Shown piece by piece: positions 8,205 through 15,774 of a stretch of DNA of 45,639 nt. Each line of letters starts with the position of its first letter. Positions within the stretch are counted from its first letter, which is position 1. The translations under genes were made by a program, and so were the position numbers. This stretch comes from JBCCEJ01 sp039030335 (lineage in GTDB: Bacteria > Pseudomonadota > Gammaproteobacteria > HK1), in the NCBI GenBank assembly GCA_039030335.1, contig JBCCEJ010000047.1, positions 1 through 45,639 of the forward strand. Direction: 5' to 3'. Under the pieces are notes generated by a model. The model was given only the letters and a program-made list of their open reading frames with translations, was not told where the DNA came from and ran no database searches.

Positions 8205-9440
8205 ATGTTCTTGTTCCGTATCGCCGCACCACTACTTATGGTCGCGGGAATTGCAATTGCGCCAGCTTCGGCGAGCGCTCAGGCCAGCCTCGGTAACCTT
8301 ATCGGCGGCAAAGTGAAGTCCCTGACCCAGCAGCCGGCGCCGGCGCCAGCGCCCGCCGTGCCCAAAGCGCCGGCAGCGGTTACAAAGGCCTTGCCCAAAC
8401 CGTCCGCTAACCAGGGCGGAGTGAGCAACCTCCTGAAGAGCCAACTCGCGGGTAAGGACAAAACGATCGGCAGCCTCACCGGCCAGCTCGACGCGACTCA
8501 GGCCGAAAACGCGAAGCTGGGAGGCCTGCTGGATTCGGCTAAATCCGAGAATTCAAATCTGGCCGGTCTGCTCGACGGCGCTAAAGCGGAAAACCTCAAC
8601 CTGACCAGCCTGCTGGATGGTGCCAAGGCAGAAAACCTCAACCTGACCAGCCTGCTGGATGGTGCCAAAGCGGAAAACCTCAACCTGACCAGCCTGCTGG
8701 ATGGTGCCAAGGCAGAAAACCTCAACCTGACCGGCCTGCTAGATGGCGCCAAAGCGGAAAACCTCAATCTGACCGGCCTGCTGGACGGTGCGAAGGCAGA
8801 AAACCTGAACCTGACCAGCCTGCTCGACGGAGCCACGGCCAAGAATCTCAATTTGACCTCTTTGCTAGACGCCAGCAAAACCGAGAATCTCAAGCTCAGC
8901 TCGCTAACCAGCGCTCTCCGGGGCGACTTGACGAGCAAGGTCGCCGAGGTCGCCGGACTGAACTCCAAAGTAACTGACCTGTCAGGCCTGCTGGATGCAG
9001 TGCGCGGCGAGAACTCGAGCCTCTCCGACCAGCTGGCAAAGTTGCAGAACGCGGCCGCCTCCGGTGCCAGTGCGCTGCAGGCCAGTGAGGCGGAATCGGC
9101 CAAGCGCGCCGAGGAATTGGCTGCCGCGAATGCCGAAAGCGCCCGACAGACGGAGGCCCTCGCCGCCGCCGAGGCGGCGGCAAAAGCACAGGCTACGCAG
9201 CACGAGACAGCACTAAAGGCAGCGCAGGCCGAACTCGGTGCGGCCCAGGCCGCCGCAAGCGAACAGCAAACAGCCCTCGCGAAGCTGCAGTCGGAACTCG
9301 CCGAGGCTCAGTCAGACACCAGCGCGGCGTTGAAGAAGGTGGACAGCCTGACAACCTGGCGTAACGTATTGATATTGCTGCTGGTGATCGCCGTGATCTG
9401 GGCGGCACTGTCGCGTCGCGGCGGGCCGGCTCCAGCCTGA
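8205..9440 (+). CDS. membrane-anchored coiled-coil protein with 14-residue tandem repeats
   Basis: The 411-residue product has an N-terminal signal peptide (residues ~1-25, ending ASASAQA) and an Ala/Pro linker. A long predicted coiled coil follows, built from nine or so copies of the 14-residue unit LLDGAKAENLNLTS (two heptads), then an Ala/Glu-rich coiled coil. The C-terminal membrane helix (WRNVLILLLVIAVIWAALS) is followed by a short basic tail. The topology is type I: a periplasmic rod anchored by its C-terminus. The ATG at 8205 has AGGGAG 7 bases upstream. It is divergent from the kinase/rhomboid pair with almost no spacer. No enzymatic motif is visible; a structural or sensory envelope role, or a rhomboid substrate, is inferred. 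I do not recognise a named family. Confidence 0.8.
   Translation: MFLFRIAAPLLMVAGIAIAPASASAQASLGNLIGGKVKSLTQQPAPAPAPAVPKAPAAVTKALPKPSANQGGVSNLLKSQLAGKDKTIGSLTGQLDATQAENAKLGGLLDSAKSENSNLAGLLDGAKAENLNLTSLLDGAKAENLNLTSLLDGAKAENLNLTSLLDGAKAENLNLTGLLDGAKAENLNLTGLLDGAKAENLNLTSLLDGATAKNLNLTSLLDASKTENLKLSSLTSALRGDLTSKVAEVAGLNSKVTDLSGLLDAVRGENSSLSDQLAKLQNAAASGASALQASEAESAKRAEELAAANAESARQTEALAAAEAAAKAQATQHETALKAAQAELGAAQAAASEQQTALAKLQSELAEAQSDTSAALKKVDSLTTWRNVLILLLVIAVIWAALSRRGGPAPA
8522..8899 (+). repeat. 42-bp tandem repeat (about nine units) with 84-bp super-period
   Basis: The landmark AAAACCTCAAC recurs at 8590, 8632, 8674, 8716, 8758 and 8800, exactly 42 bases apart, with more diverged copies on both sides (8842, 8884). 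Alternate units carry AAAGCGGAA and AAGGCAGAA, so the central copies behave as an 84-bp dimer repeated three times. Because 42 is a multiple of three, unit gain or loss keeps the reading frame. Confidence 0.95.
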
Positions 9441-9597
9441 GAATTTCCGGTAGCCGATGTGCCTGGGCGGCCGAGGCCGGTCTGCCGAGGCCGGGCAATC
9501 CTGGAAGCGAAGACATCGATCCGGTCGACTCGCGGGAGCGTTCGGGCGCGCCGGCGGTCTCAGCATCATGACTCATCCACGCTGAGACCTCGCGCCC

Positions 9598-10521
9598 ATG
9601 CGACGCCGAGCATTGCTGTACCGATCTGCCGCCTTGCTGGCCGCCGCGACGGCCGGCGCGCGGGCCGACCTGGGCACTCGCAAACTTCCACGGATCGAGG
9701 TGGGCGGTGCGAGCCTGGACGTTGTCCTGGAGCCGGATGTCTTCGAGCTCGAGGACTCCGCACTGGGTGCGTGGGTGCATCGATCCGCGAGCGTGCTGAC
9801 CGATTACTACGGGCGTTTTCCAGTACCGTACGCGACCATCCACCTGCGAGCCACCGGCGGCCGGGGGGTGCGCACCGGCAATATGCAAGGCTGGGCTGGT
9901 CCCCGCATCAATATCGTCCTCGGGGAAAGCAGCTCGGTCGCCAACCTGCGGGCCGACTGGGTGCTCGTGCACGAAATGGTGCACACCGCGTTTCCTGATG
10001 TCCCCGACCATCAAAACTGGGTCGAAGAGGGCCTGGCTGTCTACGTGGAATCGGTGGCCCGGCTGCAGGCGGGAGATCTCAGTCCCAGCCATGTCTGGGG
10101 CGGGTTCGTTGCGCGCATGCCGAGAGGGCTGCCCGGGCCGGGCGACCGCGGACTCGACCGGACGAACACCTGGGGTAATCGCTTCTGGGGCGGCGCCATC
10201 TTCTGTCTGGTTGCCGACCTCGAGATTCGTCGTCAAACCGACAACCAGCATGGGCTCGACCACGCGCTACGCGCCATTCTCGCATCAGGGCTGGACAACT
10301 CGGTGCGCGCCCCATTGCTCGACGCGTTGGGCATTGCCGACCAGGCCACCGGGACCGAAGTGCTCACACAGCTCTACCTGCAACGCCGCCACCGACCCGT
10401 GATGACCGATCTCGACGGCATCTGGCGTCAGCTCGGAGTATCGCGCGACGGCCGGGGAGTCCACTTCGACGAGACAGCACCCGAAGCCCACTTCCGCCGC
10501 AGCATCAGCGGGCAGAGCTGA
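9598..10521 (+). CDS. secreted gluzincin-type zinc metallopeptidase, family unassigned
   Basis: The 307-residue protein has a signal peptide-like start (arginines followed by AALLAAATAGARA; possibly a lipid-free Sec signal). Its zinc-peptidase motif is HEMVH at 125-129, and EEGLAVYVE starts at 143, where a gluzincin third ligand is expected. A WVEEGLA segment of this kind is common in M1-like and related unnamed periplasmic peptidases. Upstream strands (YATIHLRATGG, RINIVLGE) fit the edge strand that binds substrate. The ATG at 9598 is the only good start; no strong ribosome binding site is seen. The last 17 bases overlap, tail to tail, with the kinase-HDOD gene on the other strand. Its location between a kinase/rhomboid pair and a second kinase suggests an envelope-processing role, but no substrate can be named. 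Confidence 0.75.
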   Translation: MRRRALLYRSAALLAAATAGARADLGTRKLPRIEVGGASLDVVLEPDVFELEDSALGAWVHRSASVLTDYYGRFPVPYATIHLRATGGRGVRTGNMQGWAGPRINIVLGESSSVANLRADWVLVHEMVHTAFPDVPDHQNWVEEGLAVYVESVARLQAGDLSPSHVWGGFVARMPRGLPGPGDRGLDRTNTWGNRFWGGAIFCLVADLEIRRQTDNQHGLDHALRAILASGLDNSVRAPLLDALGIADQATGTEVLTQLYLQRRHRPVMTDLDGIWRQLGVSRDGRGVHFDETAPEAHFRRSISGQS

Positions 10522-12250
10522 CCAACGGCTCTTGCCAGAAATCCGGTGCGTACACATCGAGCGCAGCGCACATCCCAAGCGCCTCTTCACGCCGTTCGAC
10601 ATGACCGACGAGTCGCTCCAGCTGCTCGAGCGGAATCGACGGGAAATCCACCAGCGTCGGCGTGCCGAGCTGCGTGTCATCCGGGCGTTGTTCCAGATAG
10701 GTCGCGAGCTTTTGGGCAGCCGCGACGATCCCCTGTAAGTCGCCGGGCGGCCATGCAACGGGAAGATCCGCCGTCTCCGTCACTTCCAGGAATTCGGCTG
10801 GATACTCCCAACGCGCCAGGATCGCACGCCCGAGTTCCGGCTTGAGCCGGCGCAGCAGCGCGCTCAGCAGTTGTTCAGATCCCCGGACGTGCGGAACGTC
10901 AACGGCCCACGCCAGGATCGGTAACGCTCCGACGTCGGCTACGAGGCCAGCCAGCAGCGCCTCGGACGACGCCCCCACCTCGAGCTCCTCACTGATGGCC
11001 TCCGCCAGGAATGCGACCCGCAGGCTCCTCGCCCAGGTCTCCTCCAGCCGTGCGCGCATATCGGAACCGACGGATTCGTCGAATACGCGCGCCAACAACA
11101 AGAGCATCACGATGTGCTGAATAGCACGAGTCCCAAGTCGCACGACCGCCGCATGCAGGTCACGCACCGGTTGTCCGCCGTAAAAGGCACTGTTGGCGAG
11201 CCGCATCAGCTGCGCACTGAGCGCCGGTTCCAGCGCAACCGCGCCGACAATTTCGGGCACGCTCGCGCGGGAAGACTCTACGATGGCCCGAATTCGTGCT
11301 GATGCTGCAGGGAGGGTCGGCAATACCAGACGGTCACAATCGAGATCTTCGAGTAGACCGAGCCGACAGTGCTCAACGGCGCGGTCGGTAGAGGTCACCT
11401 TCATCAGTGGCAGGGGTTCCACCGTGGCGTCGCCAAACTTTGCGATCAGACGATCCAGAAAGCCGACCAGCGACACCGCATCCTGGAAGCGCTCGGTTTT
11501 GCGCTTCGCCAGCAACCGGTCGAGCAGCGGCTGCAACGGACCATAGGCTTCCGGCAAGTGCGGAATTGGTCCGCGTACCTGCGCCAGAATCACCTGAAGC
11601 GGGCTATTGCCATCGTAGGCCCGTTGCCCCGTCAACATTTCGAACAGGACCAGGCCGAGGTTGTAGAGGTCGCTACGCTGGTCGACGCGACCACCGTCGA
11701 TTTGCTCCGGACTCGAATAGCAGGGACTGCCGACCATCGTACCGGTTGTCGTCAGGCTGGGGCCTCCGGCAAACCGCGCGATACCAAAGTCCGACAGCAC
11801 TGCATGGCCATCTTTGTGAAAAAGCACGTTCGTCGGTTTGATGTCTCGATGCACGACACCAAGCGCGTGGGCGTGGGCCAATGCATCGCTCAACTCGCGC
11901 AGAACGCAGAGCGCAGCAAGTGGCGGAAGACCGGGCCCGATACGGCTGTGCAAGTCGCCACCGGACAGATATTCCATGGCCAGGTAAGCGTTGTTTTCGT
12001 CGAGACCGGCGTCGACGACGGAGACGATATTCGGGTGGCGCAGCCCCTGCTGGATTCCGATCTCGCGTTTGAACCGCGCCAGACCGCTAGAGAAGTCCTG
12101 GTCGACCGTACGTTCCGTATCGGACGGCAACAGTGCACAAGGCCTGTTCAGCACCTTGAGCGCAACCGCTACGTCGCTGCCCGGTGCGCGCGCCAGATAA
12201 ACGGTGGCCATGCCACCTTTGCCGATAGTGCGCTCGATTTCGTAGTTCAA
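10505..12250 (-). CDS. serine/threonine kinase fused to an HDOD domain
   Basis: The 581-residue protein combines two domains. Residues 1-270 form a Hanks-type kinase with IGKGGMATVYLA, Lys32, HRDIKPTN with Asp136, DFGIA with Asp154, and GSPCYSSPEQ. Residues ~300-500 form an HDOD domain (ASVPEIVGAVALEPALSAQLMRLANSAFYGG, then AVVRLGTRAIQHIVMLLLL), a helical fold related to HD phosphohydrolases but usually without their metal ligands. HDOD proteins act in bacterial signalling, often with c-di-GMP or two-component partners. The start must be the TTG at 12250, because a TAA stop lies directly before it in frame and the next Met is inside the glycine loop. No membrane helix is present, so it is cytoplasmic. 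The fusion implies that kinase activity is coupled to the HDOD regulatory module. Confidence 0.92.
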   Translation of the reverse strand: MNYEIERTIGKGGMATVYLARAPGSDVAVALKVLNRPCALLPSDTERTVDQDFSSGLARFKREIGIQQGLRHPNIVSVVDAGLDENNAYLAMEYLSGGDLHSRIGPGLPPLAALCVLRELSDALAHAHALGVVHRDIKPTNVLFHKDGHAVLSDFGIARFAGGPSLTTTGTMVGSPCYSSPEQIDGGRVDQRSDLYNLGLVLFEMLTGQRAYDGNSPLQVILAQVRGPIPHLPEAYGPLQPLLDRLLAKRKTERFQDAVSLVGFLDRLIAKFGDATVEPLPLMKVTSTDRAVEHCRLGLLEDLDCDRLVLPTLPAASARIRAIVESSRASVPEIVGAVALEPALSAQLMRLANSAFYGGQPVRDLHAAVVRLGTRAIQHIVMLLLLARVFDESVGSDMRARLEETWARSLRVAFLAEAISEELEVGASSEALLAGLVADVGALPILAWAVDVPHVRGSEQLLSALLRRLKPELGRAILARWEYPAEFLEVTETADLPVAWPPGDLQGIVAAAQKLATYLEQRPDDTQLGTPTLVDFPSIPLEQLERLVGHVERREEALGMCAALDVYAPDFWQEPLVSSAR

Positions 12251-12308
12251 TTACCGACACGGCGCCGTGCCGCGCCGTCATCCGCGTCAAACAGACACTG
12301 TCAGCATT

Positions 12309-12323
12309 GTCGGCGAAGCCGAC
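12309..12323 (-). other. small hairpin after serA
   Basis: Read on the minus strand, GTCGGC-TTC-GCCGAC forms a 6-bp GC-rich stem 22 bases past the serA stop. No T-run follows, so it is a weak terminator candidate or an RNA-stability element between serA and the kinase-HDOD gene. Confidence 0.3.
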
Positions 12324-12345
12324 TGGAACTTGACCAGACCCGTAC

Positions 12346-13617
12346 TCAACGCTCCTGAATACGAACAGACAGCGTTCCATCGATGCCTTTCAGTCGTTCC
12401 AGGCGCGCCGTGTCGAATTCATCGCTGATATCGAAGTCCACCGCCACGTAGCCAATCACGTCATCGGTCTGAAGATACTCGCCGGAGATGTTGATACCGC
12501 GCTCGGAAAACACCTGATTGATCTCGGCGAGCACACCGGGTTGGTTTCGGTGGATATGCAGCAACCGGTAGGTGCCACGGTGTACAGGCAGCGACACCTC
12601 AGGGAAGTTGACCGCCGAAACCGTACTGCCATTCGCCTGATAGCGAACCAGCTTGTCGGCGACTTCCACACCGATGCTCTCCTGCGCCTCCTGGGTGCTG
12701 CCTCCGACGTGCGGCGTCAGCAGGACATTGTCAAACTGGCGCAACGGCGATTCGAACGTGTCGTGATTCGATTTCGGTTCGATCGGGAATACGTCTAGCG
12801 CCGCGCCGCAAAGCCGCTCGGCGGCCAGCGCATCAGCCAGCGCACCGATGTCGACGACATTTCCCCGCGACGCGTTAATGAGCGCGGCACCCGATCGCAT
12901 GTCGGCGAGTTCGGTCGCGCCGATCAGCCCCGCCGTGTCCGGTGTACCGGGCACGTGCAGCGTAACGACATCAGAAATCTGCAGCAGCGCGCGCAGGCTC
13001 CGCACCGGGGTCGCATTGCCGAGCGACAACTGGGCGCTGACATCGTAATAGAACACACGCATGCCCATGGCCTCGGCGAGTACACCAACCTGCGATCCGA
13101 TGTGCCCGTAGCCGACGATGCCGAGGTGCTTCCCGCGCACTTCGTATGAGCCGGACGCGGATTTCTGCCAGCCCCCACGATGCGCACTGGCATTCTTCGC
13201 CGGGATCCCGCGCAGCAGCAGAATGGCTTCCGCGATAACGAGTTCCGCGACGCTGCGCGTATTGGAGAACGGTGCGTTGAACACCGGTACACCGGCCGCC
13301 CGGGCGGCAGTGAGATCGACCTGGTTGGTGCCGATGCAAAAGCAGCCAACGGCGCGCAACTGGGGCGCGGCCGCAAAGACCTCGGGTGTCAGGCGGGTGC
13401 GTGAGCGGATGCCCAGAAAGGTGGCGTGCTGAACTGCCTGGAGCAGAGCGTCACCCTCCAACGCCTTGGGATGGCGTTCTATCTGCGCAAAGCCCGCGTT
13501 CGTGAACGCGTCGACGGCAGAATCGTGGATACCTTCGAGCAGTACGACCCGAAGCTCTTCTGGTGCACGGGAAAATTGACGTGATGCGGGCGAGGCCGCT
13601 CGGCTTGCAGCGCTCAT
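12346..13617 (-). CDS. serA: D-3-phosphoglycerate dehydrogenase
   Basis: SerA oxidises 3-phosphoglycerate to 3-phosphohydroxypyruvate with NAD+, the first step of serine synthesis. The 423-residue protein closely follows the E. coli-type short enzyme. It has an N-terminal substrate domain (LRSRT-like GIRSRTRLTP, CFCIGTNQVDL, NAPFSNTRSVAELVI), the NAD-binding loop LGIVGYGHIGSQ, and the catalytic region INASRGNVVDI to LLTPHVGGSTQEAQ. A C-terminal ACT domain (about 345-423, LLHIHRNQPGVLAEINQVFSERGINI) should confer feedback inhibition by serine. The start at 13617 gives ~20 extra N-terminal residues compared with the family, so a later start is possible. The gene appears monocistronic. Confidence 0.97.
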   Translation of the reverse strand: MSAASRAASPASRQFSRAPEELRVVLLEGIHDSAVDAFTNAGFAQIERHPKALEGDALLQAVQHATFLGIRSRTRLTPEVFAAAPQLRAVGCFCIGTNQVDLTAARAAGVPVFNAPFSNTRSVAELVIAEAILLLRGIPAKNASAHRGGWQKSASGSYEVRGKHLGIVGYGHIGSQVGVLAEAMGMRVFYYDVSAQLSLGNATPVRSLRALLQISDVVTLHVPGTPDTAGLIGATELADMRSGAALINASRGNVVDIGALADALAAERLCGAALDVFPIEPKSNHDTFESPLRQFDNVLLTPHVGGSTQEAQESIGVEVADKLVRYQANGSTVSAVNFPEVSLPVHRGTYRLLHIHRNQPGVLAEINQVFSERGINISGEYLQTDDVIGYVAVDFDISDEFDTARLERLKGIDGTLSVRIQER

Positions 13618-13710
13618 GGGCGTCCAGTAGAGACCGGGGAGGGCCTATTGTGCCAGAGCGCGAGCGCGAATGCTGCGACGCAACATCGCGGTCTAAAGCG
13701 TTCGCTTCTG

Positions 13711-14103
13711 CTACTGGGTTTGCTCTTTCTTCTCGCCGTCGTCGAAAAGCACGCCGCCGTAATCGGTCGCCACCAGCAGCGCCCAGATGATGAATCCCAC
13801 GATCAGAATATCAGCCGCCGCACTGCCCGCCGGCAGTTCGCTGTAACGCGTCGCAAGCGTCGCCACCTCGGCATCCGACAACGCGTCAATCCGCGCCTCA
13901 GCGGCCGCCGGATCGACCCCATGACGTACGAGTTGAGCCTGCACGTCGTCGCGAGAGAGCGCCGCGCGCACGTCCGCGGCCGCCAGCGGCGCCGATAGTA
14001 CGGTTTCTGTTCCCAGCATGCCCGCCTGCGCGGCGGGTGCAGCCACACCGCCAAGGTATGCCGCGAGCACGCTGGCAGCGAGTGCACGTTTGCGAATCGA
14101 CAT
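13711..14103 (-). CDS. PA2779 family protein
   Basis: The 130-residue protein has a signal peptide (MSIRKRALAASVLAAYLGGVAAPAAQA). Its conserved core includes ALSRDDVQAQLVRHGVDPAAAEARIDALSDAEVATL, and a C-terminal hydrophobic helix ends ALLVATDYGGV. This matches the small envelope family named after Pseudomonas PA2779, whose function is not established. In Pseudomonas it is paired with a PA2778-type cysteine-peptidase-like protein; no such partner is visible here. The ATG at 14103 has an AGGGAG ribosome binding site 7 bases upstream, which fixes the start. A TATACT -10 element lies 31-36 bases upstream. Confidence 0.85.
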   Translation of the reverse strand: MSIRKRALAASVLAAYLGGVAAPAAQAGMLGTETVLSAPLAAADVRAALSRDDVQAQLVRHGVDPAAAEARIDALSDAEVATLATRYSELPAGSAAADILIVGFIIWALLVATDYGGVLFDDGEKKEQTQ

Positions 14104-14133
14104 CGTCAGACTCCCTGAAATTCCCCGATGCGC

Positions 14134-14139
14134 AGTATA
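14134..14139 (-). promoter_or_regulatory. -10 element of the PA2779-family gene
   Basis: On the minus strand TATACT is a near-perfect sigma-70 -10 hexamer. The -35 at 16-17 bases spacing (TACAAA/ATACAA) is weak. The short leader to the ATG at 14103 contains the AGGGAG ribosome binding site. Confidence 0.4.
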
Positions 14140-14216
14140 GGACACAGCGCGAGATTTTGTATCGAAATGCCGTGCGGCGGACCTGCTGTAGCGACAGACG
14201 TCGGAGCGCCAGGCCC

Positions 14217-14723
14217 TTATTCCGCGGGCTCTGGACGCACTTTGGCAAGGCCCTCGACGATTTCGGTATTGGGAAGCTTGTGAAAGAGTTCCGGCGAGAT
14301 CTTGAGCTTCGTCGCACGATCGCCGCCACCGAGAATAATGTACGGCGCCTCCATGACTCGCGCATCTACCCACAGCGGCACATCGTCTGGCAGCGGCAGC
14401 GGGGTAACGCCGCCAATGATCATACCGGTCATCTCGACGGTCTCTTCAGCGCTCGCAAACGAGATGCGGCGCACGCCGAGTTTCTTGCGCACCACCTTGT
14501 TGACGTCGAGGCGGCTGTCCGCGAGCAGTACGCACGCGGCATAACCTTTGGCACCGGATTTACCAACGACGAGAATGGTGTTGGCGGAACAGTCGAGCGG
14601 GATGTCGTACTGCCTGCAGAACACCTCGGTATCGGCCATGTCGGGATCGCACGGCAGTATTTCGTAGTCGATGCCGAGCGGCGCGAGTGCCGCGACGACT
14701 TTTTCATGTGCCGGTGAAGCCAT
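14217..14723 (-). CDS. YbaK/EbsC-type aminoacyl-tRNA deacylase
   Basis: The 168-residue protein has the YbaK/ProX fold pattern. The SANTILVVGKSGAKGYAACVLLADSRLDVNKVVRKKLG segment carries the conserved lysine region, and MIIGGVTPLPLPDDVPLWVDARV contains the GGV-P-pocket motif. YbaK-type enzymes hydrolyse mischarged tRNAs in trans, such as Cys-tRNA(Pro), or related amino-acyl adducts. The substrate here cannot be fixed, and the sequence looks like the broader YbaK/EbsC group rather than E. coli YbaK itself. The start at 14723 (MASPAHEK) is the Met nearest the domain; no strong ribosome binding site is seen. The gene lies 92 bases downstream of the AIM24 gene and may share its transcript. Confidence 0.88.
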   Translation of the reverse strand: MASPAHEKVVAALAPLGIDYEILPCDPDMADTEVFCRQYDIPLDCSANTILVVGKSGAKGYAACVLLADSRLDVNKVVRKKLGVRRISFASAEETVEMTGMIIGGVTPLPLPDDVPLWVDARVMEAPYIILGGGDRATKLKISPELFHKLPNTEIVEGLAKVRPEPAE

Positions 14724-14815
14724 CTTGTCGTTCGGTTCCGGTTCAATTGCGCGGCGCCAAGAGTAGAGCAGTTGCCGCCGCGGGTCACTGCGCGCAGGCG
14801 GGAGCGACGATGTAC

Positions 14816-15751
14816 TCAACGCCCCTTGCGGCCACCCAACGCTCCGCCCATGCGCCCGGCGAGGCGCGAAAACGGCAGCGACTGGAGCCAGACTCGCCCC
14901 GGGCCAACCAGTTTCGCGTAGAACAGACCCTCGCCGCCGAGTAGCGCGCTTCGCACTCCGCCGACGAACTGCACATCGAAACCCACGCGGCGGTCGATAG
15001 CGACGAGGCAACCCGTGTCTACGTGCAGTTCCTCGCGCGGAGCGAGCGTGCGCTCAACCACCGTCCCACCCGCGTGCAGAAACACCATGCCGTCGCCGTC
15101 GAGTGACTGCATGATAAATCCCTCCCCACCGAACAGCCCGGTGAGGATCTTGCGCTGCATGCGAATCCCAATCGTGACTCCCTTGGCAGCGCACAGGAGC
15201 GAGTCCTTCTGACAAATCAGGCGCTCGCCCACGTCCTTCAGAGATACCGGGACGATGTGCCCCGGCGTGGGCGCCGCGAATGCGATCCGGGCTTTGCCAC
15301 GCCCCTCGTGCGTGAAGACGGTCGTGAACATGCCCTCACCGGTCAATACGCGCTTGCCGGCTCCCATCAGCCGCCCGACCACGCTGTCGTCCTGTCCGGA
15401 GCCGTCACCGAAGATGGTCGTCATCGCGATCTCCGGCCCCTTGTACATCATGGCGCCGGCTTCGGCGATGGCGCTTTCGCCCGGGTCGAGTTCGACTTCA
15501 ACGTACTGCATCTCGTGCCCGTGAATCTCGAAGTCGACATCGTCGGCGTATAGCCTCGGGGGATCGCGCCGGGTTGGAACCGGGAGCGCTGGCTCAGGCC
15601 CCAGCTCGCGAACCTCAGCGACCGGACGCCACTGCTGGAAACCCTGTCTCCAAGCATAGGCGTCGGGCCACTTCGCGGCGGCACCAACTGCTCGCCGGCG
15701 GTCCATCGGCCCAAACTGTTCACCGCCCCTCGCGATGTACCACTCCGACAT
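14816..15751 (-). CDS. GYF_2-AIM24 (TIGR00266) family protein
   Basis: The 311-residue protein starts with a GYF_2-like module (SEWYIARGGEQFGPMDR...WRQGFQQWRPV, residues 1-50). A linker leads to a full AIM24/TIGR00266 beta-barrel domain (about 75-300): EIHGHEMQYVEVELDPGESAIAEAGAMMYK, then AAPTPGHIVPVSL, GGEGFIMQSLDGDG and GGEGLFYAKLVGPG. AIM24-like proteins are widespread in bacteria and of unknown function; the mitochondrial relative affects membrane organisation. GYF_2 modules are thought to mediate protein interactions in bacterial membrane or stress proteins. The ATG at 15751 has AGGAG 9 bases upstream. The gene follows the oxidoreductase gene by 23 bases and so is probably in the same operon. 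Confidence 0.88.
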   Translation of the reverse strand: MSEWYIARGGEQFGPMDRRRAVGAAAKWPDAYAWRQGFQQWRPVAEVRELGPEPALPVPTRRDPPRLYADDVDFEIHGHEMQYVEVELDPGESAIAEAGAMMYKGPEIAMTTIFGDGSGQDDSVVGRLMGAGKRVLTGEGMFTTVFTHEGRGKARIAFAAPTPGHIVPVSLKDVGERLICQKDSLLCAAKGVTIGIRMQRKILTGLFGGEGFIMQSLDGDGMVFLHAGGTVVERTLAPREELHVDTGCLVAIDRRVGFDVQFVGGVRSALLGGEGLFYAKLVGPGRVWLQSLPFSRLAGRMGGALGGRKGR

Positions 15752-15774
15752 CAGGTGTGCTCCTGTGCCGGGCC

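Noticed and set aside
8522..8899. CRISPR array
   Set aside because: Repeats are contiguous 42-bp units without unique spacers and are translated in frame as a coiled coil.
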